This document shows positions 1 to 10,500 of a stretch of DNA of 64,000 bases, one piece after another. Position 1 is the first letter of the stretch, and each line of letters opens with the position of its first letter. The notes beneath the pieces are model-generated. The model had not been told where the DNA came from. It made no database searches and saw only the letters and a list, made by a program, of their open reading frames with translations. Both the position numbers and the translations under genes were made by a program. Source of the DNA: Ferruginibacter sp. (GTDB lineage Bacteria; Bacteroidota; Bacteroidia; Chitinophagales; Chitinophagaceae); assembly GCA_019638525.1 (NCBI GenBank), contig JAHBTO010000001.1, forward strand, positions 496,001 to 560,000. The letters run 5' to 3'.

Positions 1-147
1 CGCTATTAAAAAACTTACTACCGTACTGAAAACAACCATAAAACTTAAAGTGAATTTGATTAATTGAAAATAATCTTTCACTTTAGATGCCAGCGAAAAC
101 GATGTTGAGCTGGTTATGTGTTTATTCTCTTGTCCTGAACTGTTCAA
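1..147 (-). CDS. ctaB: Protoheme IX farnesyltransferase (heme O synthase), N-terminal fragment
   Basis: The reverse strand encodes 49 residues that run off the window edge, including KVKDYFQLIKFTLSF followed by a hydrophobic stretch, which matches the start of the UbiA-type enzyme that farnesylates heme B to heme O for cytochrome oxidase. An in-frame TGA lies just upstream and no ATG follows it, so the only reasonable start is TTG at 147. It sits 53 bp behind ctaD, the usual place for this gene. Identity rests on a short N-terminus and on context; the catalytic Asp-rich motifs lie outside the window. Confidence 0.72.
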   Translation of the reverse strand, partial: MNSSGQENKHITSSTSFSLASKVKDYFQLIKFTLSFMVVFSTVVSFLIA

Positions 148-199
148 AAATCTAAATTTTATTTCTCCTCATATTCATCTACAGCTTTAACATTCAATT

Positions 200-1996
200 T
201 TAATGGCCCTTCGTTTCTTCCTCGCCTACAGGCACATTTTGGGGTATAAATTCTTTACCATCTTTTGAATATTCATAAGCGCCACGGTAAACTTCCGGTA
301 TTTCGCCCGGCCAGTTACCATGCCCCGGATGTATAGGCGCTGTCCACTCTAATGTATTTGATTGCCATGGATTTTGATTGGTAACTTTTCTGCCTTTATA
401 CATGCTGTAAAAGAAATTAAAAACAAATAATAATTGTACAGCAAATACAATGATAACAACAAAGCTTATAAACTCATTGAGGCCTGCAAACATTTTAAAT
501 GAGTTCCAGCCTGAATAGTCATAATAACGGCGTGGCATACCCGCTAAACCTTCGTAGTGCATAGGCCAAAATATAAGATACGCACCAACAATGGTTACCC
601 AAAAATGAATATATGCCAACGTGTTATTCATATAGCGGCCAAACATTTTAGGGAACCAGTGATAAATACCTGCCAGCATACCGAATATAGAAGCCACACC
701 CATTACAATATGAAAGTGTGCAATTACAAAATAAGTATCATGCAAATGCAAATCAAGTGCAGAGTTACCAAGGAAGATACCAGTTAAACCTCCGCTTATG
801 AATAAACTTACAAAACCAATTGAAAACAGCATGCCCGGAGTAAATCGAATATTGCCCCGCCATAAAGTAGTTAACCAGTTAAACACTTTAATGGCCGATG
901 GTACTGCAATCAATAAGGTAAGCAGTACGAATACCGATCCAAGGAAGGGATTCATACCGGTTACAAACATATGGTGCGCCCAAACCAAAAAGGCCAGTGT
1001 ACAAATTGCAAACAATGAACCCACCATAGCCATATAACCAAAAATTGGCTTGCGGCTGTTAACACTAATAATTTCTGAACTAATACCCATTGCCGGCAGT
1101 GCTATGATATAAACTTCGGGGTGGCCCAGGAACCAGAATAAATGCTGGAACAAGATGGCGCTACCGCCTTCGTTGGGTAATATTTTACCGGCAATTACAA
1201 TATCGCTTAAGTAAAAACTGGTACCCAGGTTCCTGTCGAACAATAATAATATAACGCCTGAAAACAAAACCGGGAAAGATAATACACCCAGTATTGCTGT
1301 AAATAACAATGCCCAAACGGTTAGCGGCAGGCGAGTCATGCTCATACCTTTTGTACGCATACTTAATATGGTGGTAATATAATTAAGGCCTCCCAGTAAC
1401 GACGATATAATAAACATGGCCATACTTACCAACCAATAGTCCATACCAACAACAGCACCACTTGATGCATCACCCAACGCACTTAACGGAGGATAAATCG
1501 TCCAACCACCACTTGCAGGGCCGGTTTGTACAAATAAAGATGCAAACATAATGATGGAAGCCAGGAAGAAAAACCAATAGCTAAGCATGTTTAACATGGG
1601 CGAAGCCATATCCCTTGCACCAATTTGTAAAGGGATTAAATAGTTTGCAAAAGTGCCGCTTAAGCCGGCTGTTAATACAAAAAACACAAGGATTGTACCA
1701 TGCATGGTAACCAATGCATAATAAAACTCAGGTTTTAATTTACCGCCTGCAGCCCAATGCCCTAGCAGGTCTTCCAGCCAGGGAAAAGTTGTATCGGGGA
1801 ATCCTAACTGTAAACGGAAAATTACAGAAAACAAACCACCAATAATAGCCCAAATAATGCCCGTAACCAAAAATTGTTTGGAAATCATTTTATGATCCTG
1901 GCTAAAAACGTATTTGGATATAAACGTTTCGTGATGGTGATGTTCGTGATGAACTTCATGAACACCTGCATGCTGAACTGTTGCTACGCTACTCAT
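200..1996 (-). CDS. ctaD: Cytochrome c oxidase subunit I
   Basis: Catalytic subunit of an aa3-type heme-copper oxidase: 598 residues, about 12 membrane helices. Motifs visible are HPEVY near residue 290 (CuB histidine, proton-path Glu and the cross-linked Tyr, the A1-type signature), an HH pair near 337 (CuB ligands), and HDTYFVIAHFHIVMG near 412, with the heme a3 and heme a ligands. I start at ATG 1996 (MSSVATVQ); an upstream in-frame ATG at 2029 would add 11 unconserved-looking residues. The N-terminus carries an unusual His cluster (HHEHHHH) before the first helix. It lies directly downstream of ctaC and the alternative complex III genes and presumably takes electrons from them. Confidence 0.97.
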   Translation of the reverse strand: MSSVATVQHAGVHEVHHEHHHHETFISKYVFSQDHKMISKQFLVTGIIWAIIGGLFSVIFRLQLGFPDTTFPWLEDLLGHWAAGGKLKPEFYYALVTMHGTILVFFVLTAGLSGTFANYLIPLQIGARDMASPMLNMLSYWFFFLASIIMFASLFVQTGPASGGWTIYPPLSALGDASSGAVVGMDYWLVSMAMFIISSLLGGLNYITTILSMRTKGMSMTRLPLTVWALLFTAILGVLSFPVLFSGVILLLFDRNLGTSFYLSDIVIAGKILPNEGGSAILFQHLFWFLGHPEVYIIALPAMGISSEIISVNSRKPIFGYMAMVGSLFAICTLAFLVWAHHMFVTGMNPFLGSVFVLLTLLIAVPSAIKVFNWLTTLWRGNIRFTPGMLFSIGFVSLFISGGLTGIFLGNSALDLHLHDTYFVIAHFHIVMGVASIFGMLAGIYHWFPKMFGRYMNNTLAYIHFWVTIVGAYLIFWPMHYEGLAGMPRRYYDYSGWNSFKMFAGLNEFISFVVIIVFAVQLLFVFNFFYSMYKGRKVTNQNPWQSNTLEWTAPIHPGHGNWPGEIPEVYRGAYEYSKDGKEFIPQNVPVGEEETKGH

Positions 1997-2050
1997 ATTC
2001 TTTGATTTTTCATTTTGGCAAAAAAACAATCAAATGCCAAAACGGATTTA

Positions 2051-3103
2051 TTATTTTTTAGTTTCCAGTACCTGGGCTGTTTGTTTTGCTGTACTGTCGG
2101 TTGTATTGGTTGCTGGCGCTGATTTCTCGGGAAATAAATTTGAATATTCCGATGTTTGCTCCGCCAGCCATTTTTTATACTCTTCCATTGTTTCCACAAT
2201 AATAACCCCTCTCATAGCAAAGTGGTTGGCGCCACATAATTGGTCGCAAGAGATTTCGTAAGTAAATTCGGGGTTACCTGTTTTCTTCCTCATTTCTTCG
2301 GTGGTAATTTTAGGTGTAAACCATTGCGTAGTAGGGATACCCGGTACGGCGTCCATCTTAAGCCTGAAATGAGGTAAGCCCACATCGTGTATCACATCCT
2401 GCGAATGTATTACCATTTTTACCGGAACACCCACCGGCAAATGCATAGTAGTATTTACATGAATATCATCATGACTTGCCGGGTCGTTAAAATCTACACC
2501 CAGGTTATTTTTTGGAGTGTATAATTTATAGTTTGTTTTACCCAAAACCTTATCAGGGCCGGGGTACCTAAACTCCCATGCAAACTGGTGGCCGGTAACT
2601 TCAACCACTATTGCATCTTTAGGAGCATCGCCGGTAATTTTAAACCAGGCTTTTAACCCAAATACTATTAATATAGCAAGCACAATTGCCGGGATGGTTG
2701 TCCATATAAGTTCTAATTTGGTACTGTGTGCAAAATAATATGCTTTGCGGTTGTCTTTTTCCTGGTATTTAAACGAGAACCAAAATAACAATATCTGGGT
2801 AATAAAAAATATGATTCCGGTTAGTATAATGGTTATCATCATCATGGAATCAATTTCTTCGCCTTCAACAGAAGCTGAGCCTTGTGGAAATAAAGTTTTA
2901 GGATACAGCAATTCGTTACAATACCAAACTCCTATTAAACCAAACACTAAAAACCCAAGTAGGAAAAAGGCATTTATCCTATTGTTTTGTTTACGTGTTT
3001 TTTCTTCGCCTTTTAAAATGCTAACGTATTCGCTTGCTTTTGCAATTTGAAAAACAACTACAAAAATTAATGCGCCTAAAGCTATCATTAAAAACTCTTT
3101 CAT
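2051..3103 (-). CDS. ctaC: Cytochrome c oxidase subunit II
   Basis: This 350-residue subunit carries the CuA centre. The motif CDQLCGANHFAMRG near residues 284-297 supplies the Cys, Cys, His and Met ligands. There are up to four N-terminal hydrophobic segments, two more than the usual pair, before the periplasmic cupredoxin domain. The protein ends soon after CuA and has no fused cytochrome c domain, so it is not a caa3-type subunit II; electrons must come from a separate heme domain, probably ActA or ActE of the adjacent complex. It is 54 bp upstream of ctaD on the same strand. Confidence 0.95.
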   Translation of the reverse strand: MKEFLMIALGALIFVVVFQIAKASEYVSILKGEEKTRKQNNRINAFFLLGFLVFGLIGVWYCNELLYPKTLFPQGSASVEGEEIDSMMMITIILTGIIFFITQILLFWFSFKYQEKDNRKAYYFAHSTKLELIWTTIPAIVLAILIVFGLKAWFKITGDAPKDAIVVEVTGHQFAWEFRYPGPDKVLGKTNYKLYTPKNNLGVDFNDPASHDDIHVNTTMHLPVGVPVKMVIHSQDVIHDVGLPHFRLKMDAVPGIPTTQWFTPKITTEEMRKKTGNPEFTYEISCDQLCGANHFAMRGVIIVETMEEYKKWLAEQTSEYSNLFPEKSAPATNTTDSTAKQTAQVLETKK

Positions 3104-3264
3104 ATACTTAATTTAGGACCCTTTGCTTTTAGTTGGTTATTCATTATTAAATAATTTGAATAACAACATCAGCATTGGGTGTCTTTTTTATTTCAAATAT
3201 TTTTTACTTTTTATATCCTTACTATTTCCATTCAAAAAAACTAAAAGCAGTTGAGTAATGTTGC

Positions 3265-4518
3265 TTATGTATGGTGAATCATACTTTCTTTCATAAACGG
3301 GTTATTTTTTGCCAGCATTGAATGTTTGCTTAAATAATTTCCTGTACTCCACATTATTAATCCAATAAACAAACAAGGAACACCAAATTCAAAAGGCATC
3401 ATTTCTGCATGTTCATGTAATGTACCCGGCATTACCATTTGGTAAAAATCTAACCAGTGTCCAAAAATTATTAATATCGACATAAATGTCATCAATGTCC
3501 AATTCCGTTTACTTCCTTTAGTCATTAATATTAAAATAGGTGCCACAAAGTTTATAATAAGATTAAGGAAGAAGATTCCTTTAAAAGGCCCTGTTTTTGA
3601 TGCGGTACCAATTCTTTCAATAAAATATTTTGTCTCTTCCGGCTGGTTACTGTACCAGATAAGCATGTACTGTGCAAACCACAAATATGTCCAGAAAATT
3701 GAGAATGCAAACATAAACTTACCCAAGTCGTGTAAATGTTCTTTGTTAACAAATTCTAGCTCTCCCCGGTTTTTTAAATAAATAACAAAAATGGTTATTA
3801 ATGCAATACCCGATACAAAAGTGCTGGCAAATGTATACCAACTGTACATGGTGCTGTACCAGTGTGGGTCAATACTCATTAACCATAACCAGGGGATAGT
3901 AGAAGCTACGGTGAGTGTAAACACTACTGTGAATAATGAAGCCCAAACAGTATTGTTCCATATCCACTTTTTACCGGCTTCATAATCCATGGTACCGTGT
4001 TTGTCGCTTTCAAGACTCATGCTACGCATTTTCTTTCCTAAAAACCACCAAAGAAAAATAGTAATGAATGACCAAACGATGAAGAAGGTGGGGCTTAAGA
4101 AACCTTTTTTACCATTTAATATTTTGTCGGCAGCAACTGCGTCTTTATCTAACCAATGATATATATCTGTACGATGTCCAAATACAAGGCTTAAAAGTAT
4201 AATAAATGTTATAATACCCAGCAGGGGTACTGCAGTTGATATGGCTTCGGACACTCTCCTGAAAGCTACTACCCAACCACCCATTGCCATAGTGGTAACA
4301 CAAATAAAGAACATAACGGCATTAACTGTAAGTAAAAAGTACACACTATTTTGTAACAATACTGCCCAAAAACGAGTGCTGTTTACATTTTCTCCATGCC
4401 CTGCATGGGCAAAAGGATGATACATGATAAGGCCGTACAACAATGCTAATACACCGACACCTATAAGGCCATAGGTCCACTTTTTATAACTGCCGGGTAA
4501 TTGAAATTGATGATCCAT
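3265..4518 (-). CDS. actF: Alternative complex III membrane subunit ActF
   Basis: A 417-residue polytopic membrane protein with about ten hydrophobic helices and no cofactor motif. In the alternative complex III family ActF is the second NrfD-like membrane subunit, related to ActC, and helps form the quinol side and the proton path. Assignment rests on its helix pattern, length and its place after actE and before ctaC, which is the usual order in Bacteroidota. The 160-bp gap to ctaC shows no clear promoter. Confidence 0.88.
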   Translation of the reverse strand: MDHQFQLPGSYKKWTYGLIGVGVLALLYGLIMYHPFAHAGHGENVNSTRFWAVLLQNSVYFLLTVNAVMFFICVTTMAMGGWVVAFRRVSEAISTAVPLLGIITFIILLSLVFGHRTDIYHWLDKDAVAADKILNGKKGFLSPTFFIVWSFITIFLWWFLGKKMRSMSLESDKHGTMDYEAGKKWIWNNTVWASLFTVVFTLTVASTIPWLWLMSIDPHWYSTMYSWYTFASTFVSGIALITIFVIYLKNRGELEFVNKEHLHDLGKFMFAFSIFWTYLWFAQYMLIWYSNQPEETKYFIERIGTASKTGPFKGIFFLNLIINFVAPILILMTKGSKRNWTLMTFMSILIIFGHWLDFYQMVMPGTLHEHAEMMPFEFGVPCLFIGLIMWSTGNYLSKHSMLAKNNPFMKESMIHHT

Positions 4519-4648
4519 CTATTCTTTATTTTGAGTTATTTGCGGCTAATTGTTTTTTTTATTTCCGAAAAAAACGAAGCCAAATTTGTTTAAATTATTC
4601 TGTTTTAATCATTCACCTTTCACAAAACCTACTTCACAATTTTTTTAA

Positions 4649-5281
4649 TTATTTTTTTGCCGCTGCGCTGTCTGCTTTGGCTGTTGTTTCGGTTGCTGCT
4701 GTTTTTGGTTCAAGTGTCCTGATATATTGCACTATCCTCCACCGCTGTTCTTTTGTTAATTGTGAAGCATAGCTACCCATATTGTTTTGCCCGTATGTCA
4801 TCACATAAAAAAGACGGCCATCGCTAAAACCAGGCGATGCAGCAATAATGCTTTTAACACCACCAATTTTTGGAGCAAGCGGGCCATTGGCTTCTCCCTT
4901 TTCGCCGTGGCATATTGCACAATTGATATTAAATAAACGGCCGGCTTCTTCAAGCTCTTTACCGGTCATTGGTTCTAATGGATTTTTAACCTGGTTACTT
5001 AAATTAATTAAGCCATTACTATCGTTAGGTACGGTATAAGGAAAAAGGTCTCCTCTTTTTATTGTACCTGCAGGTGACAGGTTATTATAAAATATTTTGT
5101 GCCCGGCATCTTTAGGGTCGGTTGTAAAAATTGATGAATCCCTTTGGGCATAGGTTTCGTAAGCACGGCTATAAGCCATATCTGGCATATACGCCCTGCC
5201 CGTTTCACGCTTATCCCTGCAACTGGTAAAAACAATTGCAGCAGATAAAATGAGTGTTGATATAATTGCGATTTTTTTCAT
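4649..5281 (-). CDS. actE: Alternative complex III monoheme cytochrome c subunit ActE
   Basis: This 210-residue protein has a lipoprotein signal (hydrophobic stretch ending in a lipobox-like FTSC near residue 20), so it is probably anchored at the periplasmic face of the inner membrane. A single heme c site, CAICH, lies near residue 121, followed by a class I cytochrome fold with a plausible axial Met (MGSYASQL). It ends in a low-complexity Ala/Lys tail. In this complex ActE carries electrons from ActA towards the oxidase. Its place between actD and actF supports the call. Confidence 0.9.
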   Translation of the reverse strand: MKKIAIISTLILSAAIVFTSCRDKRETGRAYMPDMAYSRAYETYAQRDSSIFTTDPKDAGHKIFYNNLSPAGTIKRGDLFPYTVPNDSNGLINLSNQVKNPLEPMTGKELEEAGRLFNINCAICHGEKGEANGPLAPKIGGVKSIIAASPGFSDGRLFYVMTYGQNNMGSYASQLTKEQRWRIVQYIRTLEPKTAATETTAKADSAAAKK

Positions 5282-5330
5282 TTCGTTTACTTAAAAGTCC
5301 CTTTAATATCTTTTAGTTTTCGCTAAATGC

Positions 5331-5921
5331 TTAATACCCTTTTTCTTCTTTATATAATTTTTGTGTACGGTCGTAAGTTCCAATCCACCAACCGGTTTCC
5401 ACTTCCTGTACATTTACTTCCTGTGCACCTGCGTTTTGTAAAAACGCCTGTACCTCGGCATCATTTGTTTTATCGGTACACTCAATGGCCATAACAAAAA
5501 GATCATCGGTAGCCCTTGGATGAAAATGATGCTTTTTTATAAATGGCGCCAGGTTACACAGGTAACAAAATGTTAGCACCATACCTACCGCCGAAAACAA
5601 TACGGTAAGCTCAAAAGTAATGGGTATCCATGCAGGTAAATCAAAATGAGGTTTACCGCCAAAATTCAGCGGCCAGTCTCTAGTAAAGATCCAGCCAATA
5701 CCTGCAAGTGCAGTAGTAGTGCCGGTGATACCAAAAATAAATCCTGCTGTGTGTAAGCTTGTTTCACGAATACCCATAGCATGATCTAACCCATGCACAG
5801 GGAAAGGTGTATATACATCGTGTATTTTGTAACCTGCTTTGCGAACATTCTTCACCGCAGGAAACAATACCTTTTCATCATCAAACGACCCTACAACAAA
5901 TTTTTTAATTCCTCCAGCCAT
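5331..5921 (-). CDS. actD: Alternative complex III subunit ActD (DUF3341)
   Basis: A 196-residue protein with two central hydrophobic helices (about residues 55-80 and 100-125), flanked by soluble parts. The N-terminal GSFDDEKVLFPAVKNVRKAG and the helix hairpin are typical of the DUF3341 subunit ActD. It has no redox centre. It lies 32 bp downstream of actC and 49 bp upstream of actE in the same operon and is thought to act structurally in the membrane part of the complex. Confidence 0.92.
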   Translation of the reverse strand: MAGGIKKFVVGSFDDEKVLFPAVKNVRKAGYKIHDVYTPFPVHGLDHAMGIRETSLHTAGFIFGITGTTTALAGIGWIFTRDWPLNFGGKPHFDLPAWIPITFELTVLFSAVGMVLTFCYLCNLAPFIKKHHFHPRATDDLFVMAIECTDKTNDAEVQAFLQNAGAQEVNVQEVETGWWIGTYDRTQKLYKEEKGY

Positions 5922-5953
5922 AGTAATAAATTCAAAATTTATAATTCAAAATT

Positions 5954-7408
5954 TTAGTGGTGTGCATGCAAAACTTCATCAATATAAAATTTCTCCGAAT
6001 CTGCTTTTTCCATTTCAGTCATTTTCGCCTTGTAATTTTCTCCACTTGTTTTTAATACCGCTTTAATTTCGGCTACAGCAATAACCGGGAAATATTTTGC
6101 AAAGATGAAGAAGCAGGTGAAGAACAGCCCGAATGTACCTAGATAAAACCCTACCTCCCAAATGGACGGGCTATAATATGTGCTCCATGCCGATGGCAGG
6201 AAGTCTCTGTACACAGATGATACGATAATCACAAAACGCTCAAACCACATACCTATGTTTACAATAATACTCATGAAGAATGTAACGGTAATGTTCCTTC
6301 TTAATTTACGGCTCCAGAATAACTGAGGCGATACCACGTTACAGAACATCATCAACCAATAACTCCAGCCATAAGGAGTGAATAAGTTTGCACGGTTTTC
6401 TTTAAAGGCATACCACTCGTAAGGGTTTTGGCCATACCAGGCAATAAATAACTCTGTTAAGTAAGCACAACCCACAATACTACCTGTAAGCACTATTACT
6501 TTGTTCATGGCATCAATATGCCCCATGGTGATATAATCTTGCAGGTTTAAAACTTTACGTACTACAATCATTAGTGTTTGTACCATGGCAAATCCACTAA
6601 AGATAGCACCAGCCACAAAGTAAGGAGGAAAGATGGTTGTATGCCAGCCCGGAACTACAGATGTGGCAAAGTCGAACGATACGATGGTGTGTACCGAAAG
6701 TACCAGTGGTGTAGCCAGACCTGCCAGTACCAGCGACAATGATTCGTGGCGTTGCCAGTGTTTGGTACTACCCGTCCAGCCAAATGCTGTAACACCATAA
6801 AAGAATTTACGGAACTTGGTTTTTGCACGGTCTCTAACTGTTGCTAAATCGGGTATAAGACCAGAGTACCAGAATAATAATGAAACGGTGAAATATGTTC
6901 CTACCGCAAACACATCCCACAATAGTGGAGAATTAAAGTTAACCCAAAGCGGGCCACGGGTATTGGGATAAGGTAATACAAAGAAAGCCATCCATACACG
7001 GCCCATATGCCAAATAGGGAACTGACCTGCACACATAACCGCAAATATTGTCATCGCTTCTGCAGCACGGTTAACCCCTGTTCTCCATCCCTGGCGAAAC
7101 AGTAATAAGATGGCAGAGATAAGCGTTCCGGCGTGACCGATACCTACCCACCATACGAAGTTGGTAATATCCCAACCCCAACCGATGGTTTTATTAAGGT
7201 TCCACTGGCCAATACCATAAGTAACCTCACGATAAACACTGTACACGCCAAATAATAGCAAGGAAACACTGATAAAAAACCCTATGTACCAAAGCCTGCT
7301 CGGCTTCATTTCAATGGGGCGTATGATATCTTCTGTAACCTGGTGATAATCTTTATTACCATCAATTAACGGTTCCCTTTGTTGCGATTCGTATTTCAGT
7401 AATGACAT
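5954..7408 (-). CDS. actC: Alternative complex III NrfD-like membrane subunit ActC
   Basis: A 484-residue polytopic protein of the NrfD/PsrC family with about ten helices; ActC is the main quinol-binding membrane subunit. I start at ATG 7408 (MSLLKYESQQ); an in-frame ATG at 7426 would add six residues. The gene follows actB after a 152-bp spacer that contains a 21-bp tandem repeat, and precedes actD by 32 bp. Residues such as the GWGWDITNFVWWVGIGHAGT stretch are typical of the first quinol-site helices. It has no heme or Fe-S motif. Confidence 0.94.
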   Translation of the reverse strand: MSLLKYESQQREPLIDGNKDYHQVTEDIIRPIEMKPSRLWYIGFFISVSLLLFGVYSVYREVTYGIGQWNLNKTIGWGWDITNFVWWVGIGHAGTLISAILLLFRQGWRTGVNRAAEAMTIFAVMCAGQFPIWHMGRVWMAFFVLPYPNTRGPLWVNFNSPLLWDVFAVGTYFTVSLLFWYSGLIPDLATVRDRAKTKFRKFFYGVTAFGWTGSTKHWQRHESLSLVLAGLATPLVLSVHTIVSFDFATSVVPGWHTTIFPPYFVAGAIFSGFAMVQTLMIVVRKVLNLQDYITMGHIDAMNKVIVLTGSIVGCAYLTELFIAWYGQNPYEWYAFKENRANLFTPYGWSYWLMMFCNVVSPQLFWSRKLRRNITVTFFMSIIVNIGMWFERFVIIVSSVYRDFLPSAWSTYYSPSIWEVGFYLGTFGLFFTCFFIFAKYFPVIAVAEIKAVLKTSGENYKAKMTEMEKADSEKFYIDEVLHAHH

Positions 7409-7469
7409 ATCTATGGTTAAAGTCAAAAGTTAAAAGTCAAAAAACTAAAAACAACTGTTGCTTAGTTTT

Positions 7470-7545
7470 GAATTTTACTTTTTGGTTTTTGAATTTTACT
7501 TTTTTGGTTCTGAATTTCTACTTTTTGGTTTTTGAATTTTTACAT
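7470..7545. repeat. Four-copy 21/22-bp tandem repeat between actB and actC
   Basis: GAATTT recurs at 7470, 7491, 7512 and 7534, each preceded by TTTTG or TTCTG and, in the first three copies, followed by (T/C)TACTTTTTGG or a close variant. The period is 21, 21 and 22 bp, about two helical turns. On the transcribed strand the repeats are A-rich. They fill the actB-actC spacer. The function is unknown; it may be a slipped simple repeat or a processing or spacing element. Confidence 0.75.
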
Positions 7546-7560
7546 TCTCACCGGTATATC

Positions 7561-10500
7561 TTATGCTTCTGCTTCTTCTCCACCAATATGCCTTTCGGTA
7601 TTACGCACTTTAGCCAGGTAATTCACATTAGGCAATACGTGTAAATGTTCCAGTACATAAAATGCCCTGTGTTTTTGATCCACATTACGAATCTTATATA
7701 CATCACTTTCTTTATCATTTACATTACCAAAGCTGATAGCGTGTGTTGGGCAGGCCTGCATACAGGCTGTTTTTACATTACGTACCAGTTTAGGGTTTTG
7801 TTGTTTTTTAGCTTCTAATTTAGAGTCCTGCAAACGCTGTACGCAGAATGAGCATTTTTCCATTACGCCTCTTGAACGCACCGTAACATCTGGATTCAAT
7901 ACCATCCTGGTAAGATCGTCGTTCATCTGCATTACAGATTCATCCATATAACCACCTAAAATAGGTTTTTGGTTATCTGGGAAACTATCAGCGCCTGTAA
8001 AATCTAACCAATTAAAACGGCGTACTTTAAACGGACAGTTATTGGCACAATACCTTGTACCAATACAACGGTTATATACCATCTGGTTTAAACCTTCGCT
8101 GCTGTGGTTGGTGGCAGCCACCGGGCATACATTTTCGCAAGGAGCATTATCGCAATGCTGGCAAAGCATGGGTTGAAAAACCACATCGGGGTTTTCCATA
8201 TCGCCGGTAAAATAACGGTCGATACGCAACCACTGCATATCATGAAAACGCTGCACCTGCTGCTTACCTACTACACTTACATTATTTTCGGCGGTACATG
8301 CAATTACACAGGCGCTGCAACCTGTACATGTGTTCAAATCAATACTCATGCCCCATTTTATACCCGGTTTTTCATGATTAGGGTAAATGGTGGCATCATT
8401 TATAAAATCTTTGCTACCCCCGGCGGTAAGGCTTTCACGCTCTTTGGCTGCTTCTTCTAAAAGTGCTTCGGGATTTGCATTGTAAGATTTTAGATTGGTT
8501 TCGTAAAGTATGGCACGGCCTTCGGTAAAGCCATGTATCTGCGTTTGTGCAAGTGGGTAAGTAGCGCCGGTTTTTTCGGCAGTGGCTATCGAATAACTTA
8601 CATTAGTGCCATTGAAACCAATTAAAGGATACACATTTTTACCAGCACCATTGGCTGATTTGCCAATATTGGTTGCTGTATCTTCTTTGTTAGCGCTTTC
8701 TCTTCCATAACCAACTGCCAATGCAATAGTGTTCTTATTCATACCCGGCAATACAATTACAGGCAATTCAACCGACTTACCATTTGTTGCTGTTATTTTA
8801 ATAACCGGTTTTTCTGGATGCACTTCATAATTGCTTTGCTGGCCTCCTTCCATAGTCATCACATCAATCCCTACCAGCGCTTTGGCCATAGCAGGGCTTA
8901 TCAATGCAAAATTATCCCAGGTTACTTTTGTAAGAGGGTCGGGCAATTCCTGCAGCCATGGGTTATTGGCCTGGCTTCCGTTTCCTATAGAAACATTTTC
9001 GTAAAAATATATTTCTGTTTCGGCTCCTTTTACGGAAGCTAATGCTGCAGCTGCTTCTGCAGTTTTTGAACCATTATATGTACCGCCTGCAACAGGCATA
9101 GATGCCGGTTCTATAACTCCATCCTGTAAAGCTTTTTCATATACATCTACACTGCCAAGCTTTGCATTCCAGTATGTTTTAAAATAAGTTTCATAATCAT
9201 TTACCATACTACCTGCTGCCGCACTCCATTTAATTAATGAAGTTTGAAATGCTCTTGTTTTAAATAAAGGATTGATAGTTGGTTGTATCAGGCTATAATA
9301 ACCGGTTTTGGGTTCTGCATCGCCCCAACTCTCTAACCAATGGTGAGCAGGAAGGATGTATTTGCATAACTCGGTGGTTTCGTCCATAGCAGCATTAAAT
9401 GATACTGATGTAACTTTTGCAAATGCGTCTTTAAATTTCTTACTGTCGTTGTATGAATAAGCAGGGTTAACACCATAAACCAACACGGCATTTATTGCGC
9501 CGCTGTTCATATCGTCAATCAGTTTTACCATGTCTGCATCAATACCATTCTTATAGTTTGATGTCATACCCCAGTTGATGGTTTTGCCATTGGCGCCAAT
9601 TGCTTCGTTGATGGCATTTACAATGATCTGAACATTTACATCGTTGCTTCCGCAAACTACCAATGCAGCGCCTTTGTTAGCATTTAATGCTGCTACGGTG
9701 TCGTCAATACCTTTTGCAAGCCTTGCATCGGCAATTGAAGGTGCAGTTACTGCCACACCTAATTTAGCTGCAATAGCAAGCGCCACTGCACCTATTTGTG
9801 ATGGCTTATGAGTATACCTGTCATCAGCATTACTGCCTGTAAGGCTTATCATGCTTTCAAACTGTATATGCCTGTTTAGTTCCACTTTTTCGCCGGTAAC
9901 CTTACGGCCTTTTGAATATTGATTTGCAAATTCAACCGGGCTAAGCCAGGTGCCCAAAAAATCGGCGCTAAGGCTAACAATCACTTTTGCATTATCAAAA
10001 TGGTACGAAGGGATGGCCCTTTTACCATAACAGGCTTCGTTAGCCTGCAACATGCCGCTGTAGCTAACCGCATCGTATTGTACGTGGCGGCTGCCCGGGT
10101 GTTTTGAAATGAATTCGCTTATTAGTTGTAATGTAGTAGGAGAGTTGATGGTGCCTGTTAACAGCGCTATTGATTTGCCTGTAATATCGGCCCCCACCAT
10201 TTTATCAAATGCATCAAAGCTGGTAACTTCTTTAAACGACTTACCGTCTTTTTGCATGGGATAGCGTAAACGGGTATTATCATATAAATCTAAAACAGAA
10301 GCCTGTGCCTGGGCATTAGTACCACCGTTGGTAATAGTTGATAATTCGTTTCCTTCTATCTTAATGGGCCTTCCATCTCTTTGCTTAACTACTACAGGTA
10401 TGGTATCGCCTCCATTAACATAAGTAGATGCGTAATAATTTGCTACACCCGGTATTTCATTATCGGGTTTATTTAAGTAAGGTATTGCTTTATGAACCGG

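Noticed and set aside
160..200. A short open frame after the ctaD stop, reading PLKLNVKAVDEYEEK
   Set aside because: It is only reached by a frameshift and has no start codon; ctaD already has a normal C-terminus.
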